From contig JAFQYI010000064.1 in the NCBI GenBank assembly GCA_017406505.1, positions 1-33,335 of the forward strand: a DNA stretch of 33,335 bases, given 5' to 3'. Numbering within the stretch: position 1 is the stretch's first letter; every line of letters begins with the position of its first letter. The notes beneath the pieces were generated by a model. That model was given only the letters and a program-made list of their open reading frames with translations. It had not been told where the DNA came from and did not search any database. The position numbers and the translations under genes are program-made. This document shows, in pieces, positions 25,134 through 33,289 of this stretch. The stretch comes from a bacterium. Lineage in GTDB: Bacteria; Cyanobacteriota; Vampirovibrionia; Gastranaerophilales; Gastranaerophilaceae.

Positions 25134-25161
25134 ATTGTATTACATAATATTTTTATTTCAA
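25134..25161 (-). promoter_or_regulatory. Promoter for the rpsE-rpmD-rplO-secY operon
   Basis: Minus strand TTGAAA (25161-25156), a 16-base spacer and TACAAT (25139-25134), each one mismatch from consensus. The start would be near 25127, giving a leader of about 95 bases that contains the hairpin. Confidence 0.55.
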
Positions 25162-25229
25162 GTAGCTTTATAAATTAAAAAACTATTCAATATAAAACTT
25201 TTATATGTATTGTATATTGTAAATTGTTT

Positions 25230-28061
25230 TTACTTTATCTTTTTGAGAGAAGATATAAAGTTTGAAGTTTGCAAATCTCCATCAAATTTTGTTAAAAAAA
25301 CTTGGGCATTTTCTTCGCCTGTATCTAATTCAGGAAGCATTGATAATTCTGCTGCATAATAACTTACGTCTTCCTTTGTATTAAATGGTATTTTCTTGGA
25401 TAACGATGCAAATGAAAGATTCCTTAAAAATCCTGCAAATCCCTTATTCTGACTGGAAAATTTTGTATAAATTCTTAATGATGCATCCATATTTTCCAAA
25501 TTTATTTGTCCTACTATAAAAGAGCTAAGCTGGGGTGATGATGATTGTATCATCATTTTTTCGATAATATTATCCTTTATATCCATTTTTCCACTTATTT
25601 TTTTAAATGTACCTTCCGGAATATTTAGTAAATCAAATAAAGTTGATGGGGTTATCATAACTATAGGATTTCTGAAAATTGCTGCCATATTTAATACATA
25701 TTGTACTAATCCTAACTTCGTTATCGTTCCATCATTTATCGAAAATTTGATTTTTCCGTTTAATTTTGCATTTTTATCAGTGTTTAAATCTAATATCGCA
25801 TTAGTTTTTCCTGTGATTTCTTTATTCAAATTTAATATAGAAGTTGATACAATATCCGTATCTATATTTTTTCCTCCCAGTATTATTCTGTATTTTTCAT
25901 TTAATAAATCACAATTTAATTTTAAAGATGATACACCTTCTGCAAAATCAAATCTGTTAGATTTTACCTCTAATAAACCATCTTTTGTTAAAGTTAAATT
26001 TGCTTGCAAATTTCCAAAATTAATCAGTTTATAGACACCTTTTTGTACATTAAAAATACATTCTTTTATAATAAGTAAATTAGGTTGAAAAGCTATTGCT
26101 TCAATATTTTCTTCATTATTATTCGTATTTGATGTATCATCTACTTCAAAATATTTAAGTGGTACATCACTTTTTGGTATATTGCCCTGTTGTCTGTTTT
26201 GACGTGGTTTTGCAGGAAGATTTGGATTTCTTGGTGCAAATGTTTTCATAACTTTTTCTACATCAAGTTCGTCTATATTAAGATTAATTTTATCTATTAC
26301 TATAGGAAATAATAAATTATTTACTATTGAGCCATCAAACTTATATTTTGTTCTTCTTATACTTCCATCAGAAATGATATGAATTAAATTTTTATCTGCA
26401 AAGATTTCAGCATTTTTTATTAAAAAACGCTGCCCTGCGATAATTACACCTTTTAATATCATTTTACCGTCAATTTTGGGAATATTACCATTTATAAATT
26501 TTAATGAACCTTGAAAAGTACCATTTCTTAAAATTCTTTGACCAATTAAAATATTAAAAAATTCACTTGGTAATGCATTTGGAACATCAAATTCCAATTC
26601 TTTTACATAACCGGTATAAGCATTTATCATACCTCTAATTGTAACAAGAGGTTTCGGTCTTTTTGAATAACGATTAATTTCATCAGCAATATAATAGTTA
26701 ATATGTTTTATATTTAAGTCTTGATTTATAAGCTTTAATTTAATACCCACAGCCCTATCATATTTCGGAGAACTTATGCTTGCTCCATCAAATAATATAT
26801 TGCTTCCTTTGGGAACTTTTCCACCACCTGATATCAAAACTTTTCCCGTTGCATCAAAATCAACTTTTATTCCAATTTTAGATGTATTTACAAAAGATAT
26901 ATTAATTCCGGAAATTTTTGATATATATTTTGCTAACTCTTGATATGCTGTACCAGTAATAATTAATGAAGATTTTACTGTATTTATATAATCTTTTATT
27001 TCTCCAAACATTTTAATATTTTGGTTTTTTGATTTTCCATAAAAACCTTCAAAATCTTCTATTTTTATATCTTTATTTCCTATTAATATACTTCCCTTAG
27101 TTAAAGTTAAAGGAATATCTGCTATAGGAACAAGTTTGGATTTTATTGTATTAACCTGGATTTTTCCGTCCATGCCATTTTTATCAAAATTAAAATAAAA
27201 ATTAAAATCACCTTTTGAATCTTTAAAGCAGCTCATTATTTCTCTTCCATTAGGAATAGCAAGATTAGTATTCATAAATTGTTCAACATTTTTGATTTCA
27301 AATTTATCTGATTTCAATATAAAAGAGTATTCATTTCCTTTTTCATCAACAGTACCATCTAACAAAATTTCAGAATTATTAATTTTAAATAAAAATTTAT
27401 CAAAATATAACTTGTTATTTTGGATATATACGTTATTTTTATCAGCAAGTAATACTCGAAGTCTTTCATTTTGATAATCTGTATCAACAAGAATTTTAAA
27501 ATGTAAAAATTTTCTATCATCAGAAGGTGTTAAATTGATATTGCCGGCTAAAAATTTAACAATAACACCCTTTGGAGAACCATAAATTATTGCACATTTT
27601 TTTATGTATAGAAACGATTTCAAAAAGTTTATTTTAAAATTAGAATTTGTATTTTGATTGTTATCTTGTTGTTTGAAAGTTATTTCATTAAATTTATTCA
27701 AATCAATATAAATATCATCAGCACCTAATTTTTTCAAAGTTATGTTTTTAGATAAAATTTTAGAAAAATTTATTTCTGTATCTAGATTTTGAATATTTAA
27801 GATTACATTACCTTTTTTAGATAAAAATATATTTTCAACTTTAAATTCAAGTTCAGGCTTTAAAGAAGTTGTTAATACTGGTTTATTTATCAAAAACTCA
27901 ACACCACAAACATTTTCGATAACATTTTGAAGATGTTGAATAACTATAGGATTGGCAACAAGTTTAGGAAGTAAAACTGTATAAAAAATTATACAAAAGG
28001 CAACAATTCCTATTAAAATGAAACTTATTGAAAGTGAAATTATTTTTAAATTTTTTATCAT
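25230..28061 (-). CDS. AsmA/YhdP-like envelope protein with N-terminal membrane anchor
   Basis: A 943-residue protein with a single N-terminal membrane helix (about 7-31) followed by long beta-rich periplasmic sequence. The C-terminal part (about 690-920) has the AsmA_2-like pattern: ITGKTNAILDLNTDKN, LNGKIKFSINDGTITKL, then ISGKMDIKDNIIEK and SFIVGQINLENMDASLRIY. Relatives (AsmA, YhdP, TamB) are thought to form hydrophobic grooves that carry phospholipids to the outer membrane, so this implies a diderm cell. A proline/asparagine-rich linker lies near 610-650. The ATG at 28061 has no ribosome site and stands six bases after a TATAGT box, so the mRNA may be leaderless. A weak hairpin with a T run lies just after the stop, around 25187-25213. 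Confidence 0.82.
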   Translation of the reverse strand: MIKNLKIISLSISFILIGIVAFCIIFYTVLLPKLVANPIVIQHLQNVIENVCGVEFLINKPVLTTSLKPELEFKVENIFLSKKGNVILNIQNLDTEINFSKILSKNITLKKLGADDIYIDLNKFNEITFKQQDNNQNTNSNFKINFLKSFLYIKKCAIIYGSPKGVIVKFLAGNINLTPSDDRKFLHFKILVDTDYQNERLRVLLADKNNVYIQNNKLYFDKFLFKINNSEILLDGTVDEKGNEYSFILKSDKFEIKNVEQFMNTNLAIPNGREIMSCFKDSKGDFNFYFNFDKNGMDGKIQVNTIKSKLVPIADIPLTLTKGSILIGNKDIKIEDFEGFYGKSKNQNIKMFGEIKDYINTVKSSLIITGTAYQELAKYISKISGINISFVNTSKIGIKVDFDATGKVLISGGGKVPKGSNILFDGASISSPKYDRAVGIKLKLINQDLNIKHINYYIADEINRYSKRPKPLVTIRGMINAYTGYVKELEFDVPNALPSEFFNILIGQRILRNGTFQGSLKFINGNIPKIDGKMILKGVIIAGQRFLIKNAEIFADKNLIHIISDGSIRRTKYKFDGSIVNNLLFPIVIDKINLNIDELDVEKVMKTFAPRNPNLPAKPRQNRQQGNIPKSDVPLKYFEVDDTSNTNNNEENIEAIAFQPNLLIIKECIFNVQKGVYKLINFGNLQANLTLTKDGLLEVKSNRFDFAEGVSSLKLNCDLLNEKYRIILGGKNIDTDIVSTSILNLNKEITGKTNAILDLNTDKNAKLNGKIKFSINDGTITKLGLVQYVLNMAAIFRNPIVMITPSTLFDLLNIPEGTFKKISGKMDIKDNIIEKMMIQSSSPQLSSFIVGQINLENMDASLRIYTKFSSQNKGFAGFLRNLSFASLSKKIPFNTKEDVSYYAAELSMLPELDTGEENAQVFLTKFDGDLQTSNFISSLKKIK

Positions 28062-28066
28062 TGTAA

Positions 28067-28072
28067 ACTATA
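28067..28072 (-). promoter_or_regulatory. Putative -10 box placing the AsmA-like start at the mRNA 5' end
   Basis: Minus strand TATAGT (28072-28067), five bases before ATG 28061. With the usual spacing, transcription would begin at the start codon itself. No -35 box is convincing. Confidence 0.35.
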
Positions 28073-28101
28073 CCTAAAAATTTTCAGTAAATTAAAATTT
28101 A

Positions 28102-28110
28102 TGTTATCAT
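28102..28110 (+). promoter_or_regulatory. Extended -10 box before the WG-repeat gene
   Basis: TGTTATCAT at 28102-28110 is an extended -10 (TG, one base, TATCAT). The start would fall at about 28117, which is the A of the preferred ATG, suggesting a leaderless mRNA. Confidence 0.4.
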
Positions 28111-28116
28111 TTGTAT

Positions 28117-29013
28117 ATGATGCGAAAGTTTTTATTTATATTATCATTATTTATAATAACTCAAAATTGTACTTTTTGCGAAACTGTTACAACAAATATT
28201 GTAAAACCTTTTACTGAAAATAATAAATATTTTGGCTTAAAGGATAATAAAGAAACAATTGTAGTAAAACCAATCTATAAAAAAGTTATAAATCTTGATA
28301 ATGAAGCTTGGATTATTCAAAACAAAAAGAATAAATTCGGGCTTATTGATAGTAATGGAAAAATATTAATAGAACCAAAGTATACACATGCCGAAAGATA
28401 TTTTAATAAATTCGTAAAATTGGGAAACTATAAAGATTTCGGTTTATATAATGGGCAAGGAACAGCAATTATACCACCGGAATATAATGCAATTATGCCG
28501 TTATTCGGGAAAAAATTTTTAACCTATAAAGATTATAAATACGGTGTATATAACGAAAATGGTAAGATGTTATTAGATAACAAATATGAATTTATATATA
28601 TGCCAAATCCAAAAACAATGAGAATAAAATATGAAAATGAATGGTTTGAAATTCAACAGATTTCAGAAGGTGAAGAAATTAAGCTTCCAACAGAAGATAT
28701 TTCGCAAATAAAAGGAAAACATGTAAAAATATTAAAGATATTTATAAATACAGGAGTAGGAGCAGGTTATTCAATTGTTACGACCACTGACTATGTAATA
28801 AAATTATTTTCATCAATATCTAATGCTTATGAAGAAACTATTGACGAATTGATGTTATCACAGGGTGTCGATACAGTATCAATTTTTATGAAAATGAGCT
28901 GGCTTCCAAAATTTCCAATAATATATTCAAAGAACTATTGGAAAAATATAATTCACCCTACAAAAGGACCTTTATCTGATGTTAAAACTGAGTTAAAAGA
29001 GCAATTTAAGTAA
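28117..29013 (+). CDS. Exported WG-repeat protein
   Basis: A 298-residue protein with a signal peptide (MMRKFLFILSLFIITQNCTF, likely cleaved near CETV). Four WG-type repeats follow, at about 35-170, each with a FGL(I/Y)(D/N)xxG core and (I/L)xPKY-like end: KNKFGLIDSNGKILIEPKY is the clearest. Such repeats form beta-propeller-like blades for protein binding. The C-terminal 120 residues (from about 195) are not a repeat and contain a hydrophobic stretch near GVGAGYSIVTTTDYVIKLF; I know no family. There is no ribosome site. I prefer ATG 28117 (or 28120) to the TTG at 28111. It is divergent from the AsmA-like gene, with 55 bases between them, and alaS follows after 108 bases. Confidence 0.75.
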   Translation: MMRKFLFILSLFIITQNCTFCETVTTNIVKPFTENNKYFGLKDNKETIVVKPIYKKVINLDNEAWIIQNKKNKFGLIDSNGKILIEPKYTHAERYFNKFVKLGNYKDFGLYNGQGTAIIPPEYNAIMPLFGKKFLTYKDYKYGVYNENGKMLLDNKYEFIYMPNPKTMRIKYENEWFEIQQISEGEEIKLPTEDISQIKGKHVKILKIFINTGVGAGYSIVTTTDYVIKLFSSISNAYEETIDELMLSQGVDTVSIFMKMSWLPKFPIIYSKNYWKNIIHPTKGPLSDVKTELKEQFK

Positions 29014-29084
29014 TTATTTTCTTAATTATAGAATAGGGATTTTTTGAATATAAAATAAAAATATATATTGAAATATATTTGTCG

Positions 29085-29090
29085 TATAAT
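29085..29090 (+). promoter_or_regulatory. -10 box for alaS
   Basis: A perfect TATAAT, 31 bases before the alaS ATG; start near 29097. No -35 at 16-18 bases is convincing. The leader is too short for a T-box. Confidence 0.4.
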
Positions 29091-29121
29091 ATCAACATAA
29101 GATAGTAAAAAGGAATTTCTT

Positions 29122-31740
29122 ATGGAAGTATTAACCGGTAATCAAATAAGAGAAGCATTTATAAAGTTTTTTAAAGATAAGCATCAACATACAGTTGTTG
29201 AAAGTTCTTCATTAATACCAAATAATCCAACCGTTTTATTAACTACGGCAGGAATGCTACAGTTTGTACCGTATTATTTGGGTTTAGAAAAACCACCTTT
29301 TAATCCACCCAGAGCGACAAGTTGTCAAAAATGTGCAAGAGCAGGTGGCAAAGATTCGGATATCGAAAATGTAGGGAGAACACCTCGTCATCATACTTTT
29401 TTCGAAATGCTCGGAAATTTTGCATTTGGTGATTACTATAAAAAAGAAATTATTCCTTGGAGTTGGGATTTTGTTACTAATTATCTTCATTTAGAACCTT
29501 CAAGGTTATGGATTACTATTTATGAAAACGATGATGAATCCTTTAAAATTTGGACAGAAGATGTTGGGATTGCTCCTGAAAGAGTTATCAGAAAAGGTAA
29601 GAAAGATAATTTTTGGGGGCCTCCGGGAGCTACAGGTTCTTGTGGACCTTGTACCGAAATTCACTATGATTTAGGGGAAGACTTAAAATGCTCAGATGAC
29701 TGTGGAATTGCAACTTGCGAATGCGACCGATGGGTCGAAATTTGGAATCTTGTTTTTACAGAACTATTTCAAGATGAAGAAGGTAATCAATTCCCTCTTG
29801 AAAAGAAAAATGTTGATACTGGCATGGGATTAGAACGAATTGCAATGGTTGTTCAAGGCAAACGTTCTACTTTTGATACTGATTTGCTAATACCAATTGT
29901 CAATAAAGTTTGTGAAATAACAGGTGCAACATATAAAAATAATGAAAAAACAGATATCTCTATTAGAATTATTACTGACCATGCCAGATGTGTAACCTTC
30001 ATGATAAATGATGGTGTTATTCCTGGCAATGAAGGAAGAAGTTACGTTTTGCGAATGATTTTGCGTCGAGCTTTAAGGCATGGAAAAATTCTTGGTACAG
30101 AACTTCCTTTTCTATATAAAATTGTTGATACTGTTATTGAAAACTATAAAATGGCATATCCTGATTTGGAAAAAAATGCAGAACGTATAAAAAATGTTAT
30201 CAAAAAAGAAGAAGAACGTTTTAAAGTTACTTTAGACAGAGGATACAAAATTCTTGAAGATTTAATTTCTACAGGTAAAAACATTAATGGAGAAGATGCT
30301 TTTAAATTATATGATACCTTTGGATTTCCTCTGGAATTAACTGTTGAAATTGCTGCAGAAAAAGGAATAAAAGTTGATACAGACGGTTTCAATATTGCGA
30401 TGAAAGAACAAAAAGAAAGAGCAAAAGCTGCTACACAAAAAATCAGCTTAACTGATGATTTAGTTTATGTAAATATTGAAAACAAATTTGGTTCAACCAT
30501 TTTTACAGGTTATGAAGAAACAGAATGTGATGATGCAAAAATTGTTGAAAAAGTAGATGTTGAAGGTGGATTTACAGATATTATTCTTGATAAAACTCCT
30601 TTTTATGCAGAATGTGGTGGACAAATCGGCGATACAGGTATAATTGAAAGTAATAATCTCAAAGCTGTTGTTTTAAATACTTTTAAAGTTAATCATTTAT
30701 CAGTCCATAGAGTAAAAGTAATTAATGGTGAAGTTCAAATTGGAGATACTGTTTCTGCTGTAATAGATAAGCAACGTCGTCAAAATATTACAATTCATCA
30801 TTCAAACGCACATCTTTTACAGGCAGCTCTTGTAAAAGTGCTTGGCAACGAAGTTAAACAAGCCGGTTCTCAAGTTGAAGAAAATCGAACTCGCTTTGAT
30901 TTTTCATTTTCAAGAGCAATGACAACAGATGAAGTTGAAAAAGTTGAAACACTTATTAATAAATGGATTAGTGAAAATCATAAGCAAAAGACATCTGTTA
31001 TGGACGTTCAAGAGGCAATAAATGCCGGAGCAACTGCATTATTTGGAGAAAAATATGAAGATAAAGTTCGTATGGTTGAAATAGGGAATGTTTCAAAAGA
31101 ACTTTGTGGAGGAACACATGTTAAATCTACAGGTGAACTTAGATTAACTAAAATACTTTCAGAAACAGCAATTTCAGCAGGTACAAGACGTATTGAAGCT
31201 GTTTGTGGTAATACGGCATTTGATTATCTTTCTCAAAAAGCAAAGACTGTTGATACTATTGCTCATAAGTTCAAAATTCCACAAGTAGAAGTATTAGACA
31301 AAATTGAAAAGTTATCTGAAGAAAATAAACAACTTCAAAATGAAATACAAAAATTGAAAGAAGAATCTGCTAAAGATAAAATACAATCATTTATCAGTAA
31401 AGCAGAAGATATAAATGGAGGAAAATTGTTTGTAAGTAAGGCAGATGGATTTCCACAGGCATTTATGAAGTTTGCTGTAGATAAACTTAGTGATAAACTT
31501 GGAACATCAATCATTGTACTTGTATCTGTAATTAATGAAAATCAACTTTCAATATGTGTGAAGGTTTCCGAAGAATTTGTTAAAACAGGAATCAATGCAG
31601 GGAAAATAGTTTCAGAAATAGCTTCAGCAACGGAAGGTAAAGGTGGTGGTCGCCCAAACTTTGCACAAGGTGGTGGAAAAAATCCTGCTAAACTTGATGA
31701 TGTTTTATTAAAAATAAAACATGACCTTAAAAACATATAA
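29122..31740 (+). CDS. alaS: Alanyl-tRNA synthetase
   Basis: It charges tRNA-Ala and edits mischarged serine and glycine. At 872 residues it has the full set of domains. The class II catalytic core has TSCQKCARAGGK and an NVGRTPRHHTFFEMLGNFAF motif near 75-95. The editing domain has HHSNAH (559-564) and CGGTH (Cys662, His666), the zinc site. A coiled-coil follows (about 725-755), and the C-terminal DHHA1 domain ends in GGGRPNFAQGGG. The start at 29122 has AAGGA seven bases upstream. A strong terminator follows the stop. Confidence 0.98.
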   Translation: MEVLTGNQIREAFIKFFKDKHQHTVVESSSLIPNNPTVLLTTAGMLQFVPYYLGLEKPPFNPPRATSCQKCARAGGKDSDIENVGRTPRHHTFFEMLGNFAFGDYYKKEIIPWSWDFVTNYLHLEPSRLWITIYENDDESFKIWTEDVGIAPERVIRKGKKDNFWGPPGATGSCGPCTEIHYDLGEDLKCSDDCGIATCECDRWVEIWNLVFTELFQDEEGNQFPLEKKNVDTGMGLERIAMVVQGKRSTFDTDLLIPIVNKVCEITGATYKNNEKTDISIRIITDHARCVTFMINDGVIPGNEGRSYVLRMILRRALRHGKILGTELPFLYKIVDTVIENYKMAYPDLEKNAERIKNVIKKEEERFKVTLDRGYKILEDLISTGKNINGEDAFKLYDTFGFPLELTVEIAAEKGIKVDTDGFNIAMKEQKERAKAATQKISLTDDLVYVNIENKFGSTIFTGYEETECDDAKIVEKVDVEGGFTDIILDKTPFYAECGGQIGDTGIIESNNLKAVVLNTFKVNHLSVHRVKVINGEVQIGDTVSAVIDKQRRQNITIHHSNAHLLQAALVKVLGNEVKQAGSQVEENRTRFDFSFSRAMTTDEVEKVETLINKWISENHKQKTSVMDVQEAINAGATALFGEKYEDKVRMVEIGNVSKELCGGTHVKSTGELRLTKILSETAISAGTRRIEAVCGNTAFDYLSQKAKTVDTIAHKFKIPQVEVLDKIEKLSEENKQLQNEIQKLKEESAKDKIQSFISKAEDINGGKLFVSKADGFPQAFMKFAVDKLSDKLGTSIIVLVSVINENQLSICVKVSEEFVKTGINAGKIVSEIASATEGKGGGRPNFAQGGGKNPAKLDDVLLKIKHDLKNI

Positions 31741-31750
31741 AATAAAAAAC

Positions 31751-31790
31751 AAACTAGTTAAAACCCTTAGAAATTAACTAGTTTTTTTTT
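31751..31790. terminator. Bidirectional intrinsic terminator after alaS
   Basis: AAACTAGTTAA (31751-31761) pairs perfectly with TTAACTAGTTT (31774-31784), followed by a further run of Ts. Leftward, the stem is also followed by TTTGTTTTTTA, so it can serve the convergent transglutaminase gene. Confidence 0.85.
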
Positions 31791-31795
31791 ATGTA

Positions 31796-32896
31796 TTAGT
31801 AATAAGTAATATATAGATTTTTACTTATAATATTTCCTTCACCATCATATTTAGAAATAACATTCTTCGCATCTATTATTAAATAAGATTTATATTTGTT
31901 TAAATAGGATAACAAGTCGTAAGGTGAAATTGATAAATCTTTGGCATGTTCTTTTATCTTATCAGAAAGATTGTTTGTAGGGTCAAATGTTACCCAGCCG
32001 TATTCAGGAAAATAAACTTCTGCCCAAGCATGACCACCAAACTTATCGCGTCTATCATCAATAAAAGGTAAATCAAAACCTTCAACAACTCTGGCAGGAA
32101 TTCCTTTTGCACGACATAAAGCTACAAATAAATCGGCAAATTCTTCACAAACGCCTCTACCTGATTGAACAGAGGCAACAGCTCCTTTATCCTTGCCTGT
32201 TTCTCGAAAATCATAAGTCATATAATTTACGACAAAATCAAAAATATTTTTTACTGTATCAATCTTATTGGTTGCAGTAGGAATTTTTTTTCTTGCAACA
32301 CTTTTAATGAGTTTACTGTTTGTTTCAATATTTTGTTCTGGACGCAAATAATAAGAAATATCATCATCTGTTAAAAGAGTATCAATATTTTTGTTTATTT
32401 TTTGAGCTATATTCAAATTATAAGTTCTAACCATGGCTTCACCACTTATAGAAACTGTAACTTGATTTGAAGGTCTGGGAATATAAATTAAGGCATATTT
32501 TTCGCCATTTTTCGTAACAATTTCTTTTGGAGTTGGATTAACTGATAAACTTAATATTTTTTGTCTTTGTGGAACGTCAGATGGTAGCTTTATAGTCAAT
32601 GTAACATCATATAAATTTCCTGAAAAAATAATATCTCTGGTAATTTTAAAATTAAATTTTTGTCCTGGTTTGAACACCGGGATTTTATCTTCAATATTTA
32701 AAGAATTTATATTATTAGAAGAATGTTTTCGTTCAATTATCTTATCTGAATATGTTTGATTTTTATTTATTTTATTAGAAGGTTTGAATAAAATAAGACA
32801 AAGCATGCCAACAAATAAACAACATACAATAATGCCAATAATGAAAGCTATACTGTTACTGTTACTGTTACTGTTATTGTTATTGTTATCAATCAT
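31796..32896 (-). CDS. Membrane-anchored transglutaminase-like protein
   Basis: A 366-residue protein with an Asn/Ser-rich N-terminus (about residues 4-15), one membrane helix (about 16-38), a beta-rich middle part and a transglutaminase-core domain. The catalytic triad is complete: Cys250 in GRGVCEEFADL, His289 in GGHAWAEVYF and Asp305 in VTFDPT. In bacteria these cysteine-protease-fold domains act as peptidases or amidases, or in cross-linking; here the domain would face the periplasm if the N-terminus is inside. The ATG at 32896 has GGG at a fair distance. It has its own promoter, so it is probably not simply co-transcribed with trxA. Confidence 0.85.
   Translation of the reverse strand: MIDNNNNNSNSNSNSIAFIIGIIVCCLFVGMLCLILFKPSNKINKNQTYSDKIIERKHSSNNINSLNIEDKIPVFKPGQKFNFKITRDIIFSGNLYDVTLTIKLPSDVPQRQKILSLSVNPTPKEIVTKNGEKYALIYIPRPSNQVTVSISGEAMVRTYNLNIAQKINKNIDTLLTDDDISYYLRPEQNIETNSKLIKSVARKKIPTATNKIDTVKNIFDFVVNYMTYDFRETGKDKGAVASVQSGRGVCEEFADLFVALCRAKGIPARVVEGFDLPFIDDRRDKFGGHAWAEVYFPEYGWVTFDPTNNLSDKIKEHAKDLSISPYDLLSYLNKYKSYLIIDAKNVISKYDGEGNIISKNLYITYY
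32855..32890 (-). repeat. Six tandem hexanucleotides encoding the Asn/Ser tract
   Basis: Plus-strand GTTACT three times, GTTATT twice and GTTATC once, coding on the minus strand for alternating Asn and Ser/Asn codons near the start of the transglutaminase-like protein. A hexamer can vary in number without breaking the frame. Confidence 0.8.
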
Positions 32897-32923
32897 AGAA
32901 AACCCATATTATATCTTGTAAAC

Positions 32924-32953
32924 ATAATACAGGTTTTTTTTAGAATATGTCAA
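32924..32953 (-). promoter_or_regulatory. Promoter for the transglutaminase-like gene
   Basis: Minus strand TTGACA (32953-32948, perfect), an 18-base spacer and TATTAT (32929-32924). The start would be near 32917, with a leader of about 20 bases. A second TATAAT lies closer (32913-32908), without a -35. Confidence 0.55.
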
Positions 32954-32965
32954 ATAAAAAATAAA

Positions 32966-33289
32966 TTATAAATATTTTTCAATATTTTTAATTAAAGAAG
33001 ATTTAGGCATGAGCCCAACAAGTCTTTCTTTTGGTTCCCCATCCTTAAAAATAAGTATTGTTGGAATACTGCTAATGGCAAAATCTTGAGCTGTTTTAAG
33101 ACTTTCATCAGTATTAAGCTTACAAACATGAACTTTGTCGTTATACTCATCAGCAATTTGAGAAATGACATCAGCCATTTTTTTACAAGGACCACACCAA
33201 GGTGCGAAGAAATCAACAACAACAAGTTTAGAATTATCAATAACTTGAGATTGAAAGTTATTATCATTAATTTCAATAATATCAGTCAT
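32966..33289 (-). CDS. trxA: Thioredoxin
   Basis: A 107-residue cytosolic thiol-disulfide oxidoreductase. The active site FFAPWCGPCKKM has Cys32 and Cys35, and the conserved cis-proline is Pro76 in SSIPTILIF. There is no signal peptide. A near-perfect AAGGAGG ribosome site stands before ATG 33289, which fits high expression. Its promoter probably lies in the remaining bases to the right edge or beyond. Confidence 0.97.
   Translation of the reverse strand: MTDIIEINDNNFQSQVIDNSKLVVVDFFAPWCGPCKKMADVISQIADEYNDKVHVCKLNTDESLKTAQDFAISSIPTILIFKDGEPKERLVGLMPKSSLIKNIEKYL

Noticed and set aside
29014-29121. T-box riboswitch before alaS
   Set aside because: The gap is 108 bases and the predicted leader about 25; there is no terminator or T-box core.
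32855-32890. Tandem repeat as an on/off phase-variation switch
   Set aside because: The unit is six bases, so changes in number keep the reading frame.
32992-33276. Second open frame overlapping trxA on the same strand
   Set aside because: It is the shifted frame of thioredoxin, which has the CGPC motif and a strong ribosome site.
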